NCBI GenBank assembly: GCA_032622095.1
Contig: CP136063.1
Coordinates: forward strand, 40,084,106-40,148,105
Reading direction: 5' to 3'
Length of the DNA stretch: 64,000 nt
Source of the DNA: Siphonodentalium dalli
Taxonomy: Eukaryota > Mollusca > Scaphopoda > Gadilida > Siphonodentaliidae
A program made the position numbers and the translations under genes. The notes under the pieces are model-generated. The model had not been told where the DNA came from and ran no database searches. It saw only the letters and a list, made by a program, of their open reading frames with translations. Below are positions 26,150-39,407 of the stretch, piece by piece; the stretch's first letter is position 1; each line of letters opens with the position of its first letter.

Positions 26150-29085
26150 GCGCTCCCTTCTCCGCGATCTTCACTGTGGCGTCGACCAACCCGCTGTCCG
26201 GATTGTCAAAAATTTGTCAAATCTTTGTCAAAAGTTCCGACCAATCACCGATCTGCCTTTATCGGCATCCCCTACGTAACGTTGCTCTATTTTTAGAATC
26301 ACAGGCAGCTTGAATTTGAGGGGGGTTTTCCGTGCAACTGTAGTGGGGAAATTCTATTGCATTTCATCGTTAAATCTCATCCTTTTGTCTGTAATTCATG
26401 TTTTAATTACATATATATGAGTATTTATATTATGGATCTTTAATGACTGTAGATTTCTTTCGCATTCTATATGTGAAAGGTGAGTTGTTGACAATTATAA
26501 ACTTTCGGCAGTGAAATTCGTCTGCGGTGGAATGTTTTGATTGTCATTGATCCGTTAATTACGAGACTAATTAATCGAATGAAAACGACATATCTTATCG
26601 AACATGACTCGTATATTATTCTGCACCAGGCTAGCGAATGACGACTTTCATTTCGCATTATTTTAGTTTTTATCGCAATTTTACCGTTGTCTATGGAGAT
26701 TCCCATGTTAATTTTGTCAACACCAAAAAAATATTGTTTGTCCAATTTCTAGCCAGATTCTGGCATGGTCAAGGCATAATTTGACCTATCGAGTGATTAT
26801 AGACGTTCATTCAGTGTGCACAACAATTGCTGATCAAAATGAGGCAGGTTAAAATCCTAAAAATTGTACATTTTAGTTATCGTGTGCTGTCGTGTGAAGA
26901 AAAATTTCATTTAAATTGCTTGAAATATGCTCAACAACATTCATTTGAATCATAACATATCTACAGATACGGTTAACTCTGCAATGCAACAAATATGTTT
27001 TTATTGGTGAAAATTATGTCGCGAAATATTAAAATGTAAATTTTCAGAAGAAAATTGTGAATTGTTAGCTTATTTTAATTAATTTACCGATTAATATTTG
27101 CTCAACACTTACTCATTATCAATTCTGAGGGATAGCGCAAGATTCTGGCCTGCACCCAGGGGGAAGTCATAATCATTTCACTGAAGCCTGTTTTCAGGCC
27201 GCATCATCACATGGCTCAACCAATCAGCTGATGCAATGGTACAGTGCTGAAGCACAGGCAATCGTCACCCGGTCTATTATAGTCTACACCATTATAATAT
27301 ATGATACGTGTGCCGGTATATTATGCACAATAGAATGATATATATATATATGATGCCCAGCTACATGTATACTAAAAGTAGTTGACAACCACTAACGTGG
27401 TGTCACCCCGGCAATACTGAAGTATTATACCGCGGTGACCTCCAACACCCTGATTTATATGAAAAGCGCCTCCCATAAGGATGAGCATCAACACCAGCTG
27501 ATGTGGAAATACCATCAATTCCCCATGAGCATTAAGATCAGCTCCTGAAAAAAAATTCAATGCAGGCGTAATGCATACCATATTAACACATGTGTTTGAT
27601 TACAACAATCACATATTCTAATGGGTTATGGTGCAGTAGGTCTCAAGCCCTTCAAAATACAGAGAGATTTTTTTTTGTCTGAAGCCTAATACCATACACT
27701 GAAAACCCAAGAACATACATATGGGAGGCCCTTTTCACATTTATTATTGATTTGCGCTTAAACTTAAGCGCAGATATTTGCGCTTAAGCAGAAATTATTT
27801 CCGCTCAAGTGCAAACATACATCTAAGAATTTATTTGAGGTTACGCGTATATGATTTAAGCGTTTGACACCCCCTTACTCCCCTCCAATTATGAATGATT
27901 GAGTTCATCTCATAGTAGTAGTCCACTATAAACTCGAAATTTGAAGAAAAACATATTTCCATATGCATATCACCATCTCTGCTCCTGGTGTCCCAGTAAT
28001 TGGTGCCTTACCCCCAGCGCGCTTGTATATTTTATTAAAGGGACATTTCATGCACAGATATAATACCAGTTCCATGGCCATAAAAAGGTAATTAGGGGTT
28101 AATGAGAGGGGGGCTTGCTTTTCTCATATGGTGTACTTATTGACTTGAAAGAAGGGGGAACCCTATCTAATATCAGCATCCCTGCCCCCAAAAATATATT
28201 TTATAACAGACATATCATTTAGATCTTTACCATTTCCATGTTCAAAAAAGGGAATTATGAGTTACTGTGGGGGGGGGGGATTGCTTCACTCATATGGTGG
28301 GTCTACATAGACTTGAGTGGTGTGTTTAGGCACTGTGCCATTTAAAATTAATTAAGGGGGGATCAATGCATATTAATTTTTATTTGCGATAAGCACAAAT
28401 ATTTACGCTCAAGGCCAAATATCTGCGCTTAAAACCCAAATAGTTGTGCTTAAGCACAAATAAGGAATAAATGTGAAAACACCCTTCCATTCATACATGT
28501 GTAGGTGCACTCTAATACATACACCATTACATGCATGTGTTAACACACAACACACATATAACTTACATATAGAGACAGACATATAATACACATGTCAAGG
28601 TGCTTATACACATGCATACATGAACAATGGTGTATCCATATGGTTTCATAGGTTTGATGGTGGGAAGGTTTAATTTCAAATTATTTTTGAAAAATACTAC
28701 CGAAAAAGAAGTCAAGTTAAAAAATGACAGAAGCCGTTAACCCTTTCTATACTAAATGAATTCTTGCACACAGCTATTAATATATATGTAGGAATTGTTT
28801 AAAAACAATAAAAAACATAATCAAAATGGTGAATGATTCTGTTCATACATTGAATGGCCGTGCTTATACATAGGGTGGCAGCAGTGGGATCTTATATGCT
28901 GATGAAATTGAACTCAAGGGCAAGAGCATTGTTTGTGAGGGTTAACCTAGCTAGTACACTGCACTGTGTTGCTACACTGTGTTTTGACTGTGACAGTAGT
29001 AATTTTGATGCTTTTTTGTCCAGCAGGTGGCGTTTGCTGCTTTTATTTTTGACACTTCAAACATAACGATTGTCAAGGTGCCTGC
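26150..29085. repeat. 2.94-kb duplicated unit, copy 1
   Basis: 26,150-27,454 is repeated almost base for base at 29,086-30,384, and 27,455-29,089 at 32,267-33,894. Together they are two tandem units that meet at 'cctgcgcgct' (29,081-29,090). The few differences are mostly in homopolymers, so duplication is recent. No gene is seen; the two matching ~95-aa minus ORFs (26,467-26,745 and 29,385-29,681) exist only because the block is duplicated. Confidence 0.9.
27723..28488. mobile_element. MITE with GGGAGGCC..TTTTCACATTTATT ends
   Basis: Left end 'gggaggcccttttcacattt' and right end 'aatgtgaaaacacccttcc' are inverted repeats. Subterminal blocks are rich in the palindrome-like motif GCGCTTAAGCGCAAAT and its variants (27,755-27,825 and 28,385-28,465). 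766 bp, no coding capacity. Confidence 0.75.
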
Positions 29086-31309
29086 GCGCTCCCTTCTCCA
29101 CGATCTTCACTGTGGCGTCGACCAACCCGCTGTCCGGATTGTCAAAAGTTTGTCAAATCTTTGTCAAAAGTTCCGACCAATCACCGATCTGCCTTTATCG
29201 GCATCCCCTACGTAACGTTGCTCTATTTTTAGAATCACAGGCAGCTTGAATTTGAGGGGGGTTTTCCGTGCAACTGATGTGGGGAAATTCTATTGCATTT
29301 CATCGTTAAATCTCATCCTTTTGTCTGTAATTCATGTTTTAATTACGTATATACGAGTATTTATATTATGGATCTTTAATGACTCTAGATTTCTTTCGCA
29401 TTATATATGTGAAAGGTGAGTTGTTGACAATTATAAACTTTCGGCAGTGAAATTCGTCTGCGGTGGAATGTTTTGATTGTCATTGATCCGTTAATTACGA
29501 GACTAATTAATCGAATGAAAACGACATATCTTATAGAACATGACTCGTATATTATTCTGCACCAGGCTAGCGAATGACGACTTTCATTTCGCATTATTTT
29601 AGTTTTTATCGCAATTTTACCGTTGTCTATGGAGATTCCCATGTTAATTTTGTCAACACCAAAAAAATATTGTTTGTCCAATTTCTAGCCAGATTCTGGC
29701 ATGGTCAAGGCATAATTTGACCTATCGAGTGATTATAGACGTTCAATCAGTGTGCACAACAATTGCTGATCAAAATGAGGCAGGTTAAAATCCTAAAAAT
29801 TGTAAATTTTAGTTATCGTGTGAAGAAAAATTTCATTTAAATTGCTTGAAATATGCTCAACAACATTCATTTGAATCATAACATATCTACAGATACGGTT
29901 AACTCTGCAATGCAACAAATATGTTTTTATTGGTGAAAATTATGTCGCGAAATATTAAAATGTAAATTTTCAGAAGAAAATTGTGAATTGTTAGCTTATT
30001 TTAATTAATTTACCGATTAATATTTGCTCAACACTTACTCATTATCAATTCTGAGGGATAGCGCAAGATTCTGGCCTGCACCCAGGGGGAAGTCATAATC
30101 ATTTCACTGAAGCCTGTTTTCAGGCCGCATCATCACATGGCTCAACCAATCAGCTGATGCAATGGTACAGTGCTGAAGCACAGGCAATCGTCACCCAGTC
30201 TATTATAGTCTACACCATTATAATATATGATACGTGTGCCGGTATATTATGCACAATAGAATGATATATATATATGATGCCCAGCTACATGTATACTAAA
30301 AGTACATGTAGTTGACAACCACTAACGTGGTGTCACCCCGGCAATACTGCAGTATTATACCGCGGTGACCTCCAACACCCTGATAATGTTACCGCTTCAA
30401 CACAGCATGTACCACTGTTGCACCACGATGCATGCAATCCGGATTCGCCAGCATGAAAATAAAATGCAGTGATTCTCCTTATATATCTGTGGAAACTGGA
30501 AGGCATGGATGCCCTTCGTTATACATGTACTGTAGGTTATAATTCATAAATAAGTTACCAAATTATGAAAATCACCTCAAAAATATACTAATAGTATAGC
30601 CTATAGGATATATGATCATATGAATGTGTTATTATCAACAAAACACTTTCAGTGAGCCAAGCGTTTGTTTATATATAGCTCATAAATAGTGACCGATATG
30701 CAAAACACTCAACATCGTGGTGTTCATTTAGAAGAGTGATTCATGGTGACCCATTAAACACTGAAATCTTTAGATTTGAAGATTATCGATAGCTACATGT
30801 ATACCAGTATGATGTATACAACCCGGTGGCATTTCTAACAAAAGTTTAATTAATGGGGGGGGGGGTCTCCTCAGTGTTGAGTTTTGCTTATTGCATACTC
30901 TTTACATACTGTTTGTTTACGTAACATGGCGTTTGTTCACATAACACAGATTAATTATTAACATGACAATAACATGCCGCAATTTACTTGATATTTAAGA
31001 TTGGCATAAGAACAAAATTTGTCAAAAATAAATTATTTCTGTTAATGGCGGTTTAATGGATGTGACTATCTTAACAGTGAAATCCACCGCAATGCTTACC
31101 ATATCTTTAACAAGATCCGCATGGACATATTGATTTCTTTAACTTTTTGCCGGTGTGACGATCCCTAATAAACTGCGGTTTCATAAGCGAACGGTACCAT
31201 AACTCCACTACTGTGGTTATTTTGATACCTCTGTTGATACTGTATACAACCAGTAATACTGTCGTCATTACCGGGTTAGCACTCCATTTTTCAAGTCAGT
31301 TACTTTGAT

Positions 31310-31720
31310 TATAGTGGTACGGTGCACATGTCAGTCTACTATTCACCATCATAATATACAACACTTGTGTCGGTCTACTCTACATCACTATAATATACGA
31401 TATGCATGTCAGTCTACTAAAATTTGTAATATATATTATAATGATGTGTATTAGACCGACCCACATATTGTATATTATAATGGTGTATATTATAATGGTG
31501 TGCAGTAGACCGACAGACTTATCATATATTATAATGGTGTATAGTAGACCGACACCGCATATCATATATTATAATTGTGTATAGGCAGAGACAGACACAT
31601 GTATCATATATCATAATGGTGTATAGTAGACCGATCTCGCATATCGTATATTACACCATATTAGAATGGTGTATCAGCTCACCAGCATGCGTATGGTGTA
31701 TTATAATGGTATGAAGCAAA
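31310..31720. repeat. Head-to-head minisatellite
   Basis: Units 'catatattataatggtgta' plus 'tagtagaccgaca' run forward after about 31,432 and as the complement ('gtcggtctactct') before it, so the array inverts at its middle. The same phrase occurs singly at about 27,270-27,330 and 30,190-30,250. Confidence 0.75.
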
Positions 31721-32080
31721 CCGATCGACCGATCATATAATAACTATATACCTCCTAGTCTCAAGAAAACGCATAGAGGAAATATTAATATAACAAAATT
31801 TTATAATGCAGCCAATTAATCTATTACTAGTAATATGATTAATTGAAGGTCTCAAGCCCTTGAAAATGCAGAGAGGAAATTTTTGTATATGGACGATAGG
31901 TGCACTCGCATAAATTGTGAGATGAACTTCATTCAAAAACAAATAAATAAAAGTCCCAGGTCAAGGTCCTCGCCCCTTTCCAAATAAATGACAGGATACA
32001 TTAGAGGTGAACTCTGTCCAATTATACAAAAACAGTCAATGTTTGGCATATATGCCCTTACATAACATCGGGGGATGTAT

Positions 32081-32262
32081 GGGAGGCCGTTTTCACATTT
32101 ATTCCTTATGTGCGCTTAAGTGCAAATATTTGCGCTTAAATGTAAATATTTGTGCTTGAGTGCAAATAACCTCTGTCATTTGCACTTAAGCACAAATGAC
32201 TCGAGCTTAAGCGCAAATCATTTACGCTTAAGCACAAATATTTGTGTTTAAGCACACATAAA
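32081..32262. mobile_element. Fragment of the GGGAGGCC MITE
   Basis: Starts 'gggaggccgttttcacattt' and holds about eight copies of the CTTAAG-centred subterminal motif; the other terminus is lost. Confidence 0.65.
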
Positions 32263-32534
32263 TGATTTATATGAAAAGCGCCTCCCATAAGGATGAGCAT
32301 CAACACCAGCTGATGTGGAAATACCATCAATTCCTCATGAGCATTAAGATCAGCTCCTGAAAAAAAATTCAATGCAGGCGTAATGCATACCATATTAACA
32401 CATGTGTTTGATTACAACAATCACATATTCTAATGGGTTATGGTGCAGTAGGTCTCAAGCCCTTCAAAATACAGAGAGATTTTTTTTTGTCTGAAGCCTA
32501 ATACCATACACTGAAAACCCAAGAACATACATAT

Positions 32535-33297
32535 GGGAGGCCCTTTTCACATTTATTATTGATTTGCGCTTAAACTTAAGCGCAGATATTTGCGCTTAAG
32601 CAGAAATTATTTCCGCTCAAGTGCAAACATACATCTAACAATTTATTTGAGGTTACGCGTATATGATTTAAGCGTTTGACACCCCCTTACTCCCCTCCAA
32701 TTATGAATGATTGAGTTCATCTCATAGTAGTAGTCCACTATAAACTCGAAATTTGAAGAAAAACATATTTCCATATGCATATCACCATCTCTGCTCCTGG
32801 TGTCCCAGTAATTGGTGCCTTACCCCCAGCGCGCTTGTATATTTTATTAAAGGGACATTTCATGCACAGATATAATACCAGTTCCATGGCCATAAAAAGG
32901 TAATTAGGGGTTAATGAGAGGGGGGGGGCTTCCTTTTCTCATATGGTGTACTTATTGACTTGAAAGAAGGGGGAACCCTATTTAATATCAGCATCCCTGC
33001 CCCCAAAAATATATTTTATAACAGACATATCATTTAGATCTTTACCATTTCCATGTTCAAAAAAGGGAATTATGAGTTACTGGGGGGGGATTGCTTCACT
33101 CATATGGTGGGTCTACATAGACTTGAGTGGTGTGTTTAGGCACTGTGCCATTTAAAATTAATTAAGGGGGGATCAATGCATATGAATTTTTATTTGCGAT
33201 AAGCACAAATATTTACGCTCAAGGCCAAATATCTACGCTTAAACCCAAATAGTTGTGCTTAAGCACAAATAAGGAATAAATGTGAAAACACCCTTCC
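32535..33297. mobile_element. GGGAGGCC MITE, second full copy
   Basis: Same element as 27,723-28,488, carried by the duplication. Both ends are intact; differences lie mainly in G-runs. Confidence 0.75.
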
Positions 33298-33894
33298 ATT
33301 CATACATGTGTAGGTGCACTCTAATACATACACCATTACATGCATGTGTTAACACACACATATAACTTACATTTTGAGACAGACATATATTACACATGTC
33401 AAGGTGCTTATACACATGCATACATGAACAATGGTGTATCCATATGGTTTCATAGGTTTGATGGTGGGAAGGTTTAATTTCAAATTATTTTTGAAAAATA
33501 CTACCGAAAAAGAAGTCAAGTTAAAAAATGACAGAAGCCGTTTAACCCTTTCTATACTAAATGAATTCTTGCACACAGCTATTAATATATATGTAGGAAT
33601 TGTTTAAAAACAATAAAAAACATAATCAAAATGGTGAATGATTCTGTTCATACATTGAATGGCCGTGCTTATACATTGGGTGGCAGCAGTGGGATCTTAT
33701 ATGCTGATGAAATTGAACTCAAGGGCAAGAGCATTGTTTGTGAGGGTTAACCTAGCTAGTACACTGTACTGTGTTGCTACACTGTGTTTTGACTGTGACA
33801 GTAGTAATTTTGATGCCTTTTTGTCCAGCAGGTGGCGTTTGCTGCTTTTATTTTTGACACTTCAAACATAACGATTGTCAAGGTGCCTGCGCGC

Positions 33895-34683
33895 AAGCTC
33901 CCACACAATGTTGCATTCTGTCAATTCGTGACAAGTTGTCATAGTGCGGCACACTGTGCCTTTGATGTTTGAATGTGCTGACGATATCACGTTATCCCAT
34001 TGCAGTTGGGTTGGGCCTTATGTAGAGCTGCTTAATCAACCCTTTGTATTCGTTAAGAGGTATATTAATAGAAATGAACAATCAGTACGAGAACCGTCGG
34101 TACTCGACGTCAGAACCGGTACCGATTTAATTCCTGATTACCGCCGGTTCCGGTACCGGTACCAGTACCTATTGACAACCCTGGTTTAGGGCCGATGAGA
34201 TCGGCCCCTGGCACTCAACGTGTTAAGGGAATTTGCCCCCAAGTCGAAGGCCCACCAAACGGAACGTTAAAGGGGGAACCAAGCCAGAAAGTAGTAGATA
34301 TGTGGAAATATTGGCTATATGACAGAGGCAGATATGTAGCCACTCACCAACGGAGAGAAAGAGGAATACAAAAAATCGGACTTGCAGGCTCACAGCAGTA
34401 TAGTGAAACATCACAAATCCGTTCCTAGGGCAATACAAATTATATCAATCACCAGCAAAGAATCAAAAAACCCCACCGACGTAACGAAAACATCGATGAC
34501 AGGGTAGACCTCTAACTCACCGATAACGAGTTGCCAACAGCCACTTCTCCAGGGCTCACTTCAAATGGGCGACTCTTCTATGAAAACAGGATGAATCAAG
34601 GGTGCCCCCTGCATGTACCATGTACCTATATGATTGAAAGAATAATATATTATAATTTGTACAAAGTGATTGGAGATTAGAAT
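33895..34683. other. No gene recognised
   Basis: Flank between the duplicated block and the Ngaro-like element. A short 'ggtaccggtaccagtacc' run near 34,150 is low complexity. No coding structure. Confidence 0.3.
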
Positions 34684-35115
34684 TTACCTCCCGAATGATG
34701 GATGGTCAACGGGCCTAGCTATGATAGCTGACATGCAAATGTTGGCATGCTTGAATGTTTTGTTACACAACGAAATCAGATTACAGTAGGCAGATTCAAA
34801 TTTCTTAAGGTCCAGGTTGAAAACGTCGTTGGTGCCCACGTGAATAATGATATTTCGGAATATTCCGATATACTTCGCCTTCTTCCCGATATGCCAGATT
34901 GTATCTCCAATGCTTGCCCCACGAAACACTAACATTTCAGTCCTTGCTATCTGGACGTATTTGGCAATGGAGTCGGAACCGATAACTGTGTCACTGTCTG
35001 GAAGATGAGAAAAAGGGGGTTTATTACTTAAGGGACAAACCCACCAATGATACCGTGACGCATCGCTAACACGACTCGCATTTTTTCTTCGGTAGATATT
35101 CCTTGTACGCATCAC
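34684..35115 (-). pseudogene. SGNH/GDSL-type hydrolase domain of the Ngaro-like element
   Basis: Contains VIGSDSIAKYV (position of the GDS nucleophile block) and IIIHVGTNDVF (block III, GxND), 60 residues apart. The C-terminal DxxH block is missing because the frame ends at GR. The same domain, more complete, is encoded by the plus-strand relative at 43.8 kb. Its role in the retrotransposon is unknown; an esterase-like activity is inferred from the motifs only. Truncated, non-functional. Confidence 0.7.
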
Positions 35116-35854
35116 TGCGCCAATCTCCGTGAGTTTGGATCAGTTCCGATGGGACTTGACAGTGAAAGGCATAGGTTGCACCCCTCGTCTAAAACTATGA
35201 GAGGAGTAAAGAGCTGGATTTCTTCCGGACTGAGCAATGACCGCTTTCAATTTGTTTGAAATTGTCTATAAGTAATTGGGGTGAATATGCCCAACCGATT
35301 ATGTGCTCATAATGGCATAGAGTTGGGTCCTGTGTTTATTGCACACATATGCTTAAAGGCGGAGACTGGACAGTGTGTGCTATTGGGAATTTCAACTAGC
35401 GGAAGTTTGGGCACCCTTTCGCCAAATTGGTTGGTTTTGGACCTCCTCATTGCCATGAGTAATAACCCTTGTGCTTCGAAAATATCGCTCCTATGGAGTA
35501 TTTTATACATATCTGATTTTGTGGATTCAGGTACTAGGTTAGATTTCCGGCTCCTCAGAAAAAAGACGAATACAAATAGGCACCAACCGGTTGCATCAAC
35601 GGGATCGTCGTGGTTAAATAATGTGTGTAATTCAGATAAAATGGCGGGTGTAATGGGCGCCGCTTTCTTTGGAATATATTGTGCGTTTCTCGCGATGCCT
35701 CGGAGAAGAAGCTTGAACAAAACATGGGAAAAAATTCAAAGGGTTGATTCTGATATAAATGTAGGACTTTAACCCCATTCACGTAATTTCTGATATAGTC
35801 AACTGACTTGAGCGATCGGCTTAAAAATTGACAATATAGGCATGTTGTTTCCAA
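35090..35854 (-). pseudogene. Tyrosine recombinase of the Ngaro-like element
   Basis: N-terminal core-binding part reads FLSRSLKSVDYIRNYVNGVK in one frame (35,855-35,770). The catalytic domain starts as RGIARNAQYIPKKAAPITPA in another (35,700 downward) and includes the RKSNLVPES block. The catalytic HxxR box (SHSFRRGGATYAF), Trp (GDWRSD) and final Tyr (AYKEYL) occur in a third frame at about 35,200-35,095. At least two frameshifts. Family role: strand cutting and joining for insertion of circular cDNA. Confidence 0.8.
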
Positions 35855-36016
35855 GAAAGTCGGAATGGGGTTAAAGGAGAAGTAAACACAAAATGATAAA
35901 TAGGTCCGCCATTGAATTGTGAGGTTCTTGTTAGTGCCGCTCGTGTATGAAAAGCGGAGAAAATATATCTGCAGATCTCTTTGAATTTTGTTAAGTATTT
36001 GTTGTCGGTATGGCTT

Positions 36017-36986
36017 CTACTGTGGGAAATCGGCTCTCCGATTCTTGACTCCTTTTATGTGAATAGCCCTGATCTCAAAATCAAACTTGGCGGCAGTAAA
36101 GCAAATTTCACGGAGACAACTCTGCATAAAGGCATCGATAGTTTTTTCCGTAGTTGAGAACAGCGACGGAGGCCTGTTGTCGCATTTAACGAGCAATTTC
36201 TTACCTCTAAGGTTTGGACCCCACGTTCGACTGCATATCATCAGCATTAAGAGTTTTAAGGAATTTATGTGTAGGTGCAGGTTCAATATGTTAGTAGGAA
36301 CTTACGACAAATGTATTCATTTGTTGTCGGGCACCACCCACCAGCACCTGTAAGACATGCGTCTGATTCAATTATTTCAACGGGGGAAGACCACTCTTCA
36401 TGGGCCATCATAGCAACACCATCGAATTGGCATAGCAATTTGGACCACCACACCAAATCTAATCTCACATAATTTGGAATGGTATACTTGACGTTTGTGT
36501 TTGGAATAGTTTTCAGCCACCGAAAGAGCCTGGACACAAATATTCTACCGGGTCTGACACAAGACGAAATAAAATTTAAATTTCCCAGTAAGGATTGTGT
36601 CTCTCTTCGGGTAGCTGAAACTTTTTCCAACAACGACGCAACTAATTTCATGCACTCTACTATATGTGACGCGAAGAGCCATGTGAACTGTGTCTACTTC
36701 CACACCAAGAAAGTGATGACTTGTCTGGGTGGGATTGATTTATTGATTGCCTCTTTCAAACCGCAATTTGCAAGTAATCTCTCCAGGGTGGCGAAGATTT
36801 ACTGGTTTCGACCCCAGCCAAATCATCGAGATAATTCAAAAGTTTGAATCCCATTTGCTCCATGATAAATTTGATGGCAGACCTCACCCTCTGGCATATG
36901 TATGCAGAAGATCTAGACCCCATGCTGAGGACTCTCTCAATGTAAATGTGGCCTTTCCATATGAAATGCAACCAAATGTGCATCAC
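36017..36986 (-). pseudogene. RT palm/thumb and RNase H of the Ngaro-like element
   Basis: YLDDLAG (36,810 region) is the RT catalytic box in the form used by DIRS elements, preceded by WKGHIYIERVLSMG. The thumb begins SATRRETQSLLGNLNFISSC with PGRIFVSRLFRWL. RNase H is marked by ESDACLTGAGGW, INSLKLLMLMI and CDNRP. Frames shift at about 36,750 and 36,290. Inactive. Confidence 0.8.
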
Positions 36987-37064
36987 CGGGGCATATATAT
37001 AACTGTATATATGCTCTGGAAAGATCTTTGCGATAACAAAAGCTACCCCTGCCTTTCTGTTTAA

Positions 37065-38087
37065 AGGTGGATTATCTCTTTGTAAACATGTATTATATAG
37101 TTACCGGGGTACAAAATATTAGATTTGAATCGAAGACTCCTGTCTGGAAATGCTTCTATCGATTAATATTAATTTTATTTCGAATATTTTTTGGTCTAAA
37201 AAGGTGTGTTTGTTCAGCTAACGAACAATAGTGGTTACTGTTAACAGAGACCAGAAATTATATTATGCAATTTTGTCACAAATAAACGTTAATTATACTC
37301 ATTATCGCTTATATCTGTGGAACAAAACAATACAAACAACCAATCTGTGACATTTGACATTCGTTGCGTAGCCGTAGGAACAGCCCAGTGCTCTATATCG
37401 CTATACGGTCTCGTCCGAATGGTCTGTTCTAAAATAGTAACATAAACGGGCCCGATTTAATATTCGAAATAAAATCAATATTAATTGATAGAAGCTTTTC
37501 CGGACATAGGTCTTCAGTTCATATCTATTATTTTATACCCACGCAACTATTTAAAACTTGTTATTTAAAGGTGGATTATCTCTTTGTAAACATGTATTAT
37601 ATAGTTACCGGGGTATAAAATATTAGATTTGAATCGAAGATTCCTGTCCGGAAATGCTTCTATCGATTAATATTAATTTTATTTCGAATATTTTCTGGTC
37701 TAAAAAGGTGTGTTTGTTCAGCTAACGAACAATGGTGGTTACTGTTAACAGAGACCAGAAATTATATTGTGCAATTTTGTCACAAATAGATGTTAATTAT
37801 ACTCATTATCGCTTATATCGTTGGAACAAAACAATACAAACAACCAATATGTGACATTTGACATTCGTTGCGTACCGTGGGAACAGCCCAGTGCTCTATA
37901 TCGCAATACGGTCTCATCCGAATGGTCGGTTCTAAAAATAGTAACATAAATGGGCCCGATTTTATATTCGAAATAAAATCAATATTAATTGATAGAAGCT
38001 TTTCCGGACATAGGTCTTCAGTTCATATCTATTATTTTATACTCACGCAACTATTTAAAATTTGTTATTTAAAGAGATAATCCATCT
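37065..38087. mobile_element. Tandem pair of TTAA-flanked MITEs inside the Ngaro RT
   Basis: Starts AGGTGGATTATCTCTTT and ends with its inverse (AAGAGATAATCCATCT), flanked by TTAA at 37,061-37,064 and 38,088-38,091, the signature of piggyBac-type targets. Inside are two ~0.5-kb units (37,065-37,564 and 37,569-38,087), each with long imperfect inverted arms; the left unit lacks its right terminus and the units share one TTAA. Reading the RT frame from one flank to the other with a single TTAA keeps it open through the DLSRAY box, so the insertion cut an intact RT frame. Confidence 0.85.
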
Positions 38088-38916
38088 TTAATTAATTCAG
38101 CAAAATCATCGACTGAGGGGAGAGACAGGTTAGTGTTCACACCTAGGTAATAATATTTTGGAATATTATCGTTGACATTATTACCCGATGGGAAACTAAG
38201 ATCCAAAATGATTCTACGTTGTGTCGGGTCAGCTTTGGGAACCGTATTGATGGGAGATAATACCAAATACACATATATGAAAGGGTTCCTCTTGAAAGGA
38301 TCTATGATACTGTTGTGAGTTAATTCTTGACTAATGTAGTCCCTCACGTGTAGTGGGAAATCTCTGGCTCCTGCATGGTTCCTAGGTTTTACTGGGTTTT
38401 GTAATTGATCACCTATGAAACCAATTGGAAAAACCAATTCCAGAAGATCGCACAATAAGTGTCTCCATAATTGGTATCCTGTAGCATGGATCTCCAGAAA
38501 TCAATATTCAAATTAGATTTCAGAGGGAATCTACACCCTTGACAATTATGTAACCCGGATTGCTTTATCTGTTCATGCATTAATAAAAAGTTAGCCATAT
38601 CATCAATAGTTTGCTCAGATGCAGAGTATTGCTGAAGATTACAAATATCACAATTCAGATGTTTGAATAAAAATTCTTCTATATCCAGAATATCTGATTG
38701 TGATAATGCTTTGTCGCAAACATTATAATTGTTAGAAATGTTAGACATTTGATAATTATACAGTGCTGCCTGGTGGTGGATGCCACAAGAGGGTTGTGAT
38801 GGTGATATGCTACCATTACTAGTAATAATAATAGGTTCGATATTAGGTTGAATGGTTGAAGAATTATCTACATTTAATTCAGGGACGTGACTGAAGGTCA
38901 GCTCTTCATGTAGCAT
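38069..38916 (-). pseudogene. N-terminal part of the Ngaro-like RT polyprotein
   Basis: 38,069-38,455 encodes the RT entry region: NHAGARDFPLHV, NPFIYVYLVLSPINTVPK and RRIILDLSFPSGNNVND, typical of DIRS-like RT fingers. 38,413-38,916 is the preceding linker with Cys/His-rich spots (CDICNL, HNCQGCRFPL), joined by a frameshift near 38,430. The palm follows beyond the nested MITEs. Confidence 0.8.
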
Positions 38917-39407
38917 ACATTGAGGTATAAGCTTAATCTCATCCGGTTCTGATATGCGATTAAATTGGTTAAGTTTGTTAATCGCCTGATTAATGTCTTT
39001 GCCTAGTCAAACGACCGCGTTTGGGCAGGCCGAAGAACATTCAGGGTGGTTTTGCTTTGATCCATCCTTTTTGAAGCACACTGCGCAAATATGGTGCACA
39101 AGCCTCTCATTCCTTTTTACAAACACAGTGTGTGGGTCTCTGAGTGTCCACCGGTTTCGGTTAAATAGAGTGAAAAACCATGCATTTCCTCCTTTTCTCT
39201 ACTAATACTAATACCCTTGTCTATCATCAGGGCGAGATGGAAAAGGTTTCTTGGAGTTCCTGCCCATGAGCATTCGGAATTCCAAGTTTGTTGTTTCATC
39301 TCCCCATTTTCTCACCTCTCTCTATCAGGCTTAGCCAGGCAGCATGAAAATTTAAAAGAATGGGCCAATAAAATTCATTGCCGTAATACATTATCAAATT
39401 TAAAAAT

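Larger units (their letters stand above)
30385..32266. mobile_element. 1.88-kb segment present only in copy 2
   Basis: Holds an AT-rich non-coding part, a head-to-head minisatellite (31,310-31,720) and, at its right end, a fragment of the GGGAGGCC MITE (32,081-32,262). No ORF of protein character. Insertion or ancestral sequence is undecided. Confidence 0.5.
29086..33894. repeat. 2.94-kb duplicated unit, copy 2, with 1.88-kb insertion
   Basis: Same sequence as copy 1, interrupted at 30,384 by 1.88 kb. TGAT occurs on both sides of the extra DNA (30,381-30,384 and 32,263-32,266), which fits either insertion with a 4-bp duplication or loss of this segment from copy 1 through TGAT microhomology. 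Confidence 0.85.

Noticed and set aside
26467-29681. Two matching ~95-aa minus-strand ORFs as a conserved gene
   Set aside because: They match only because the DNA block is duplicated; no protein features.
35281-36847. Plus-strand frames of 88-163 aa opposite the Ngaro-like element
   Set aside because: Antisense to recognisable recombinase and RNase H coding sequence.
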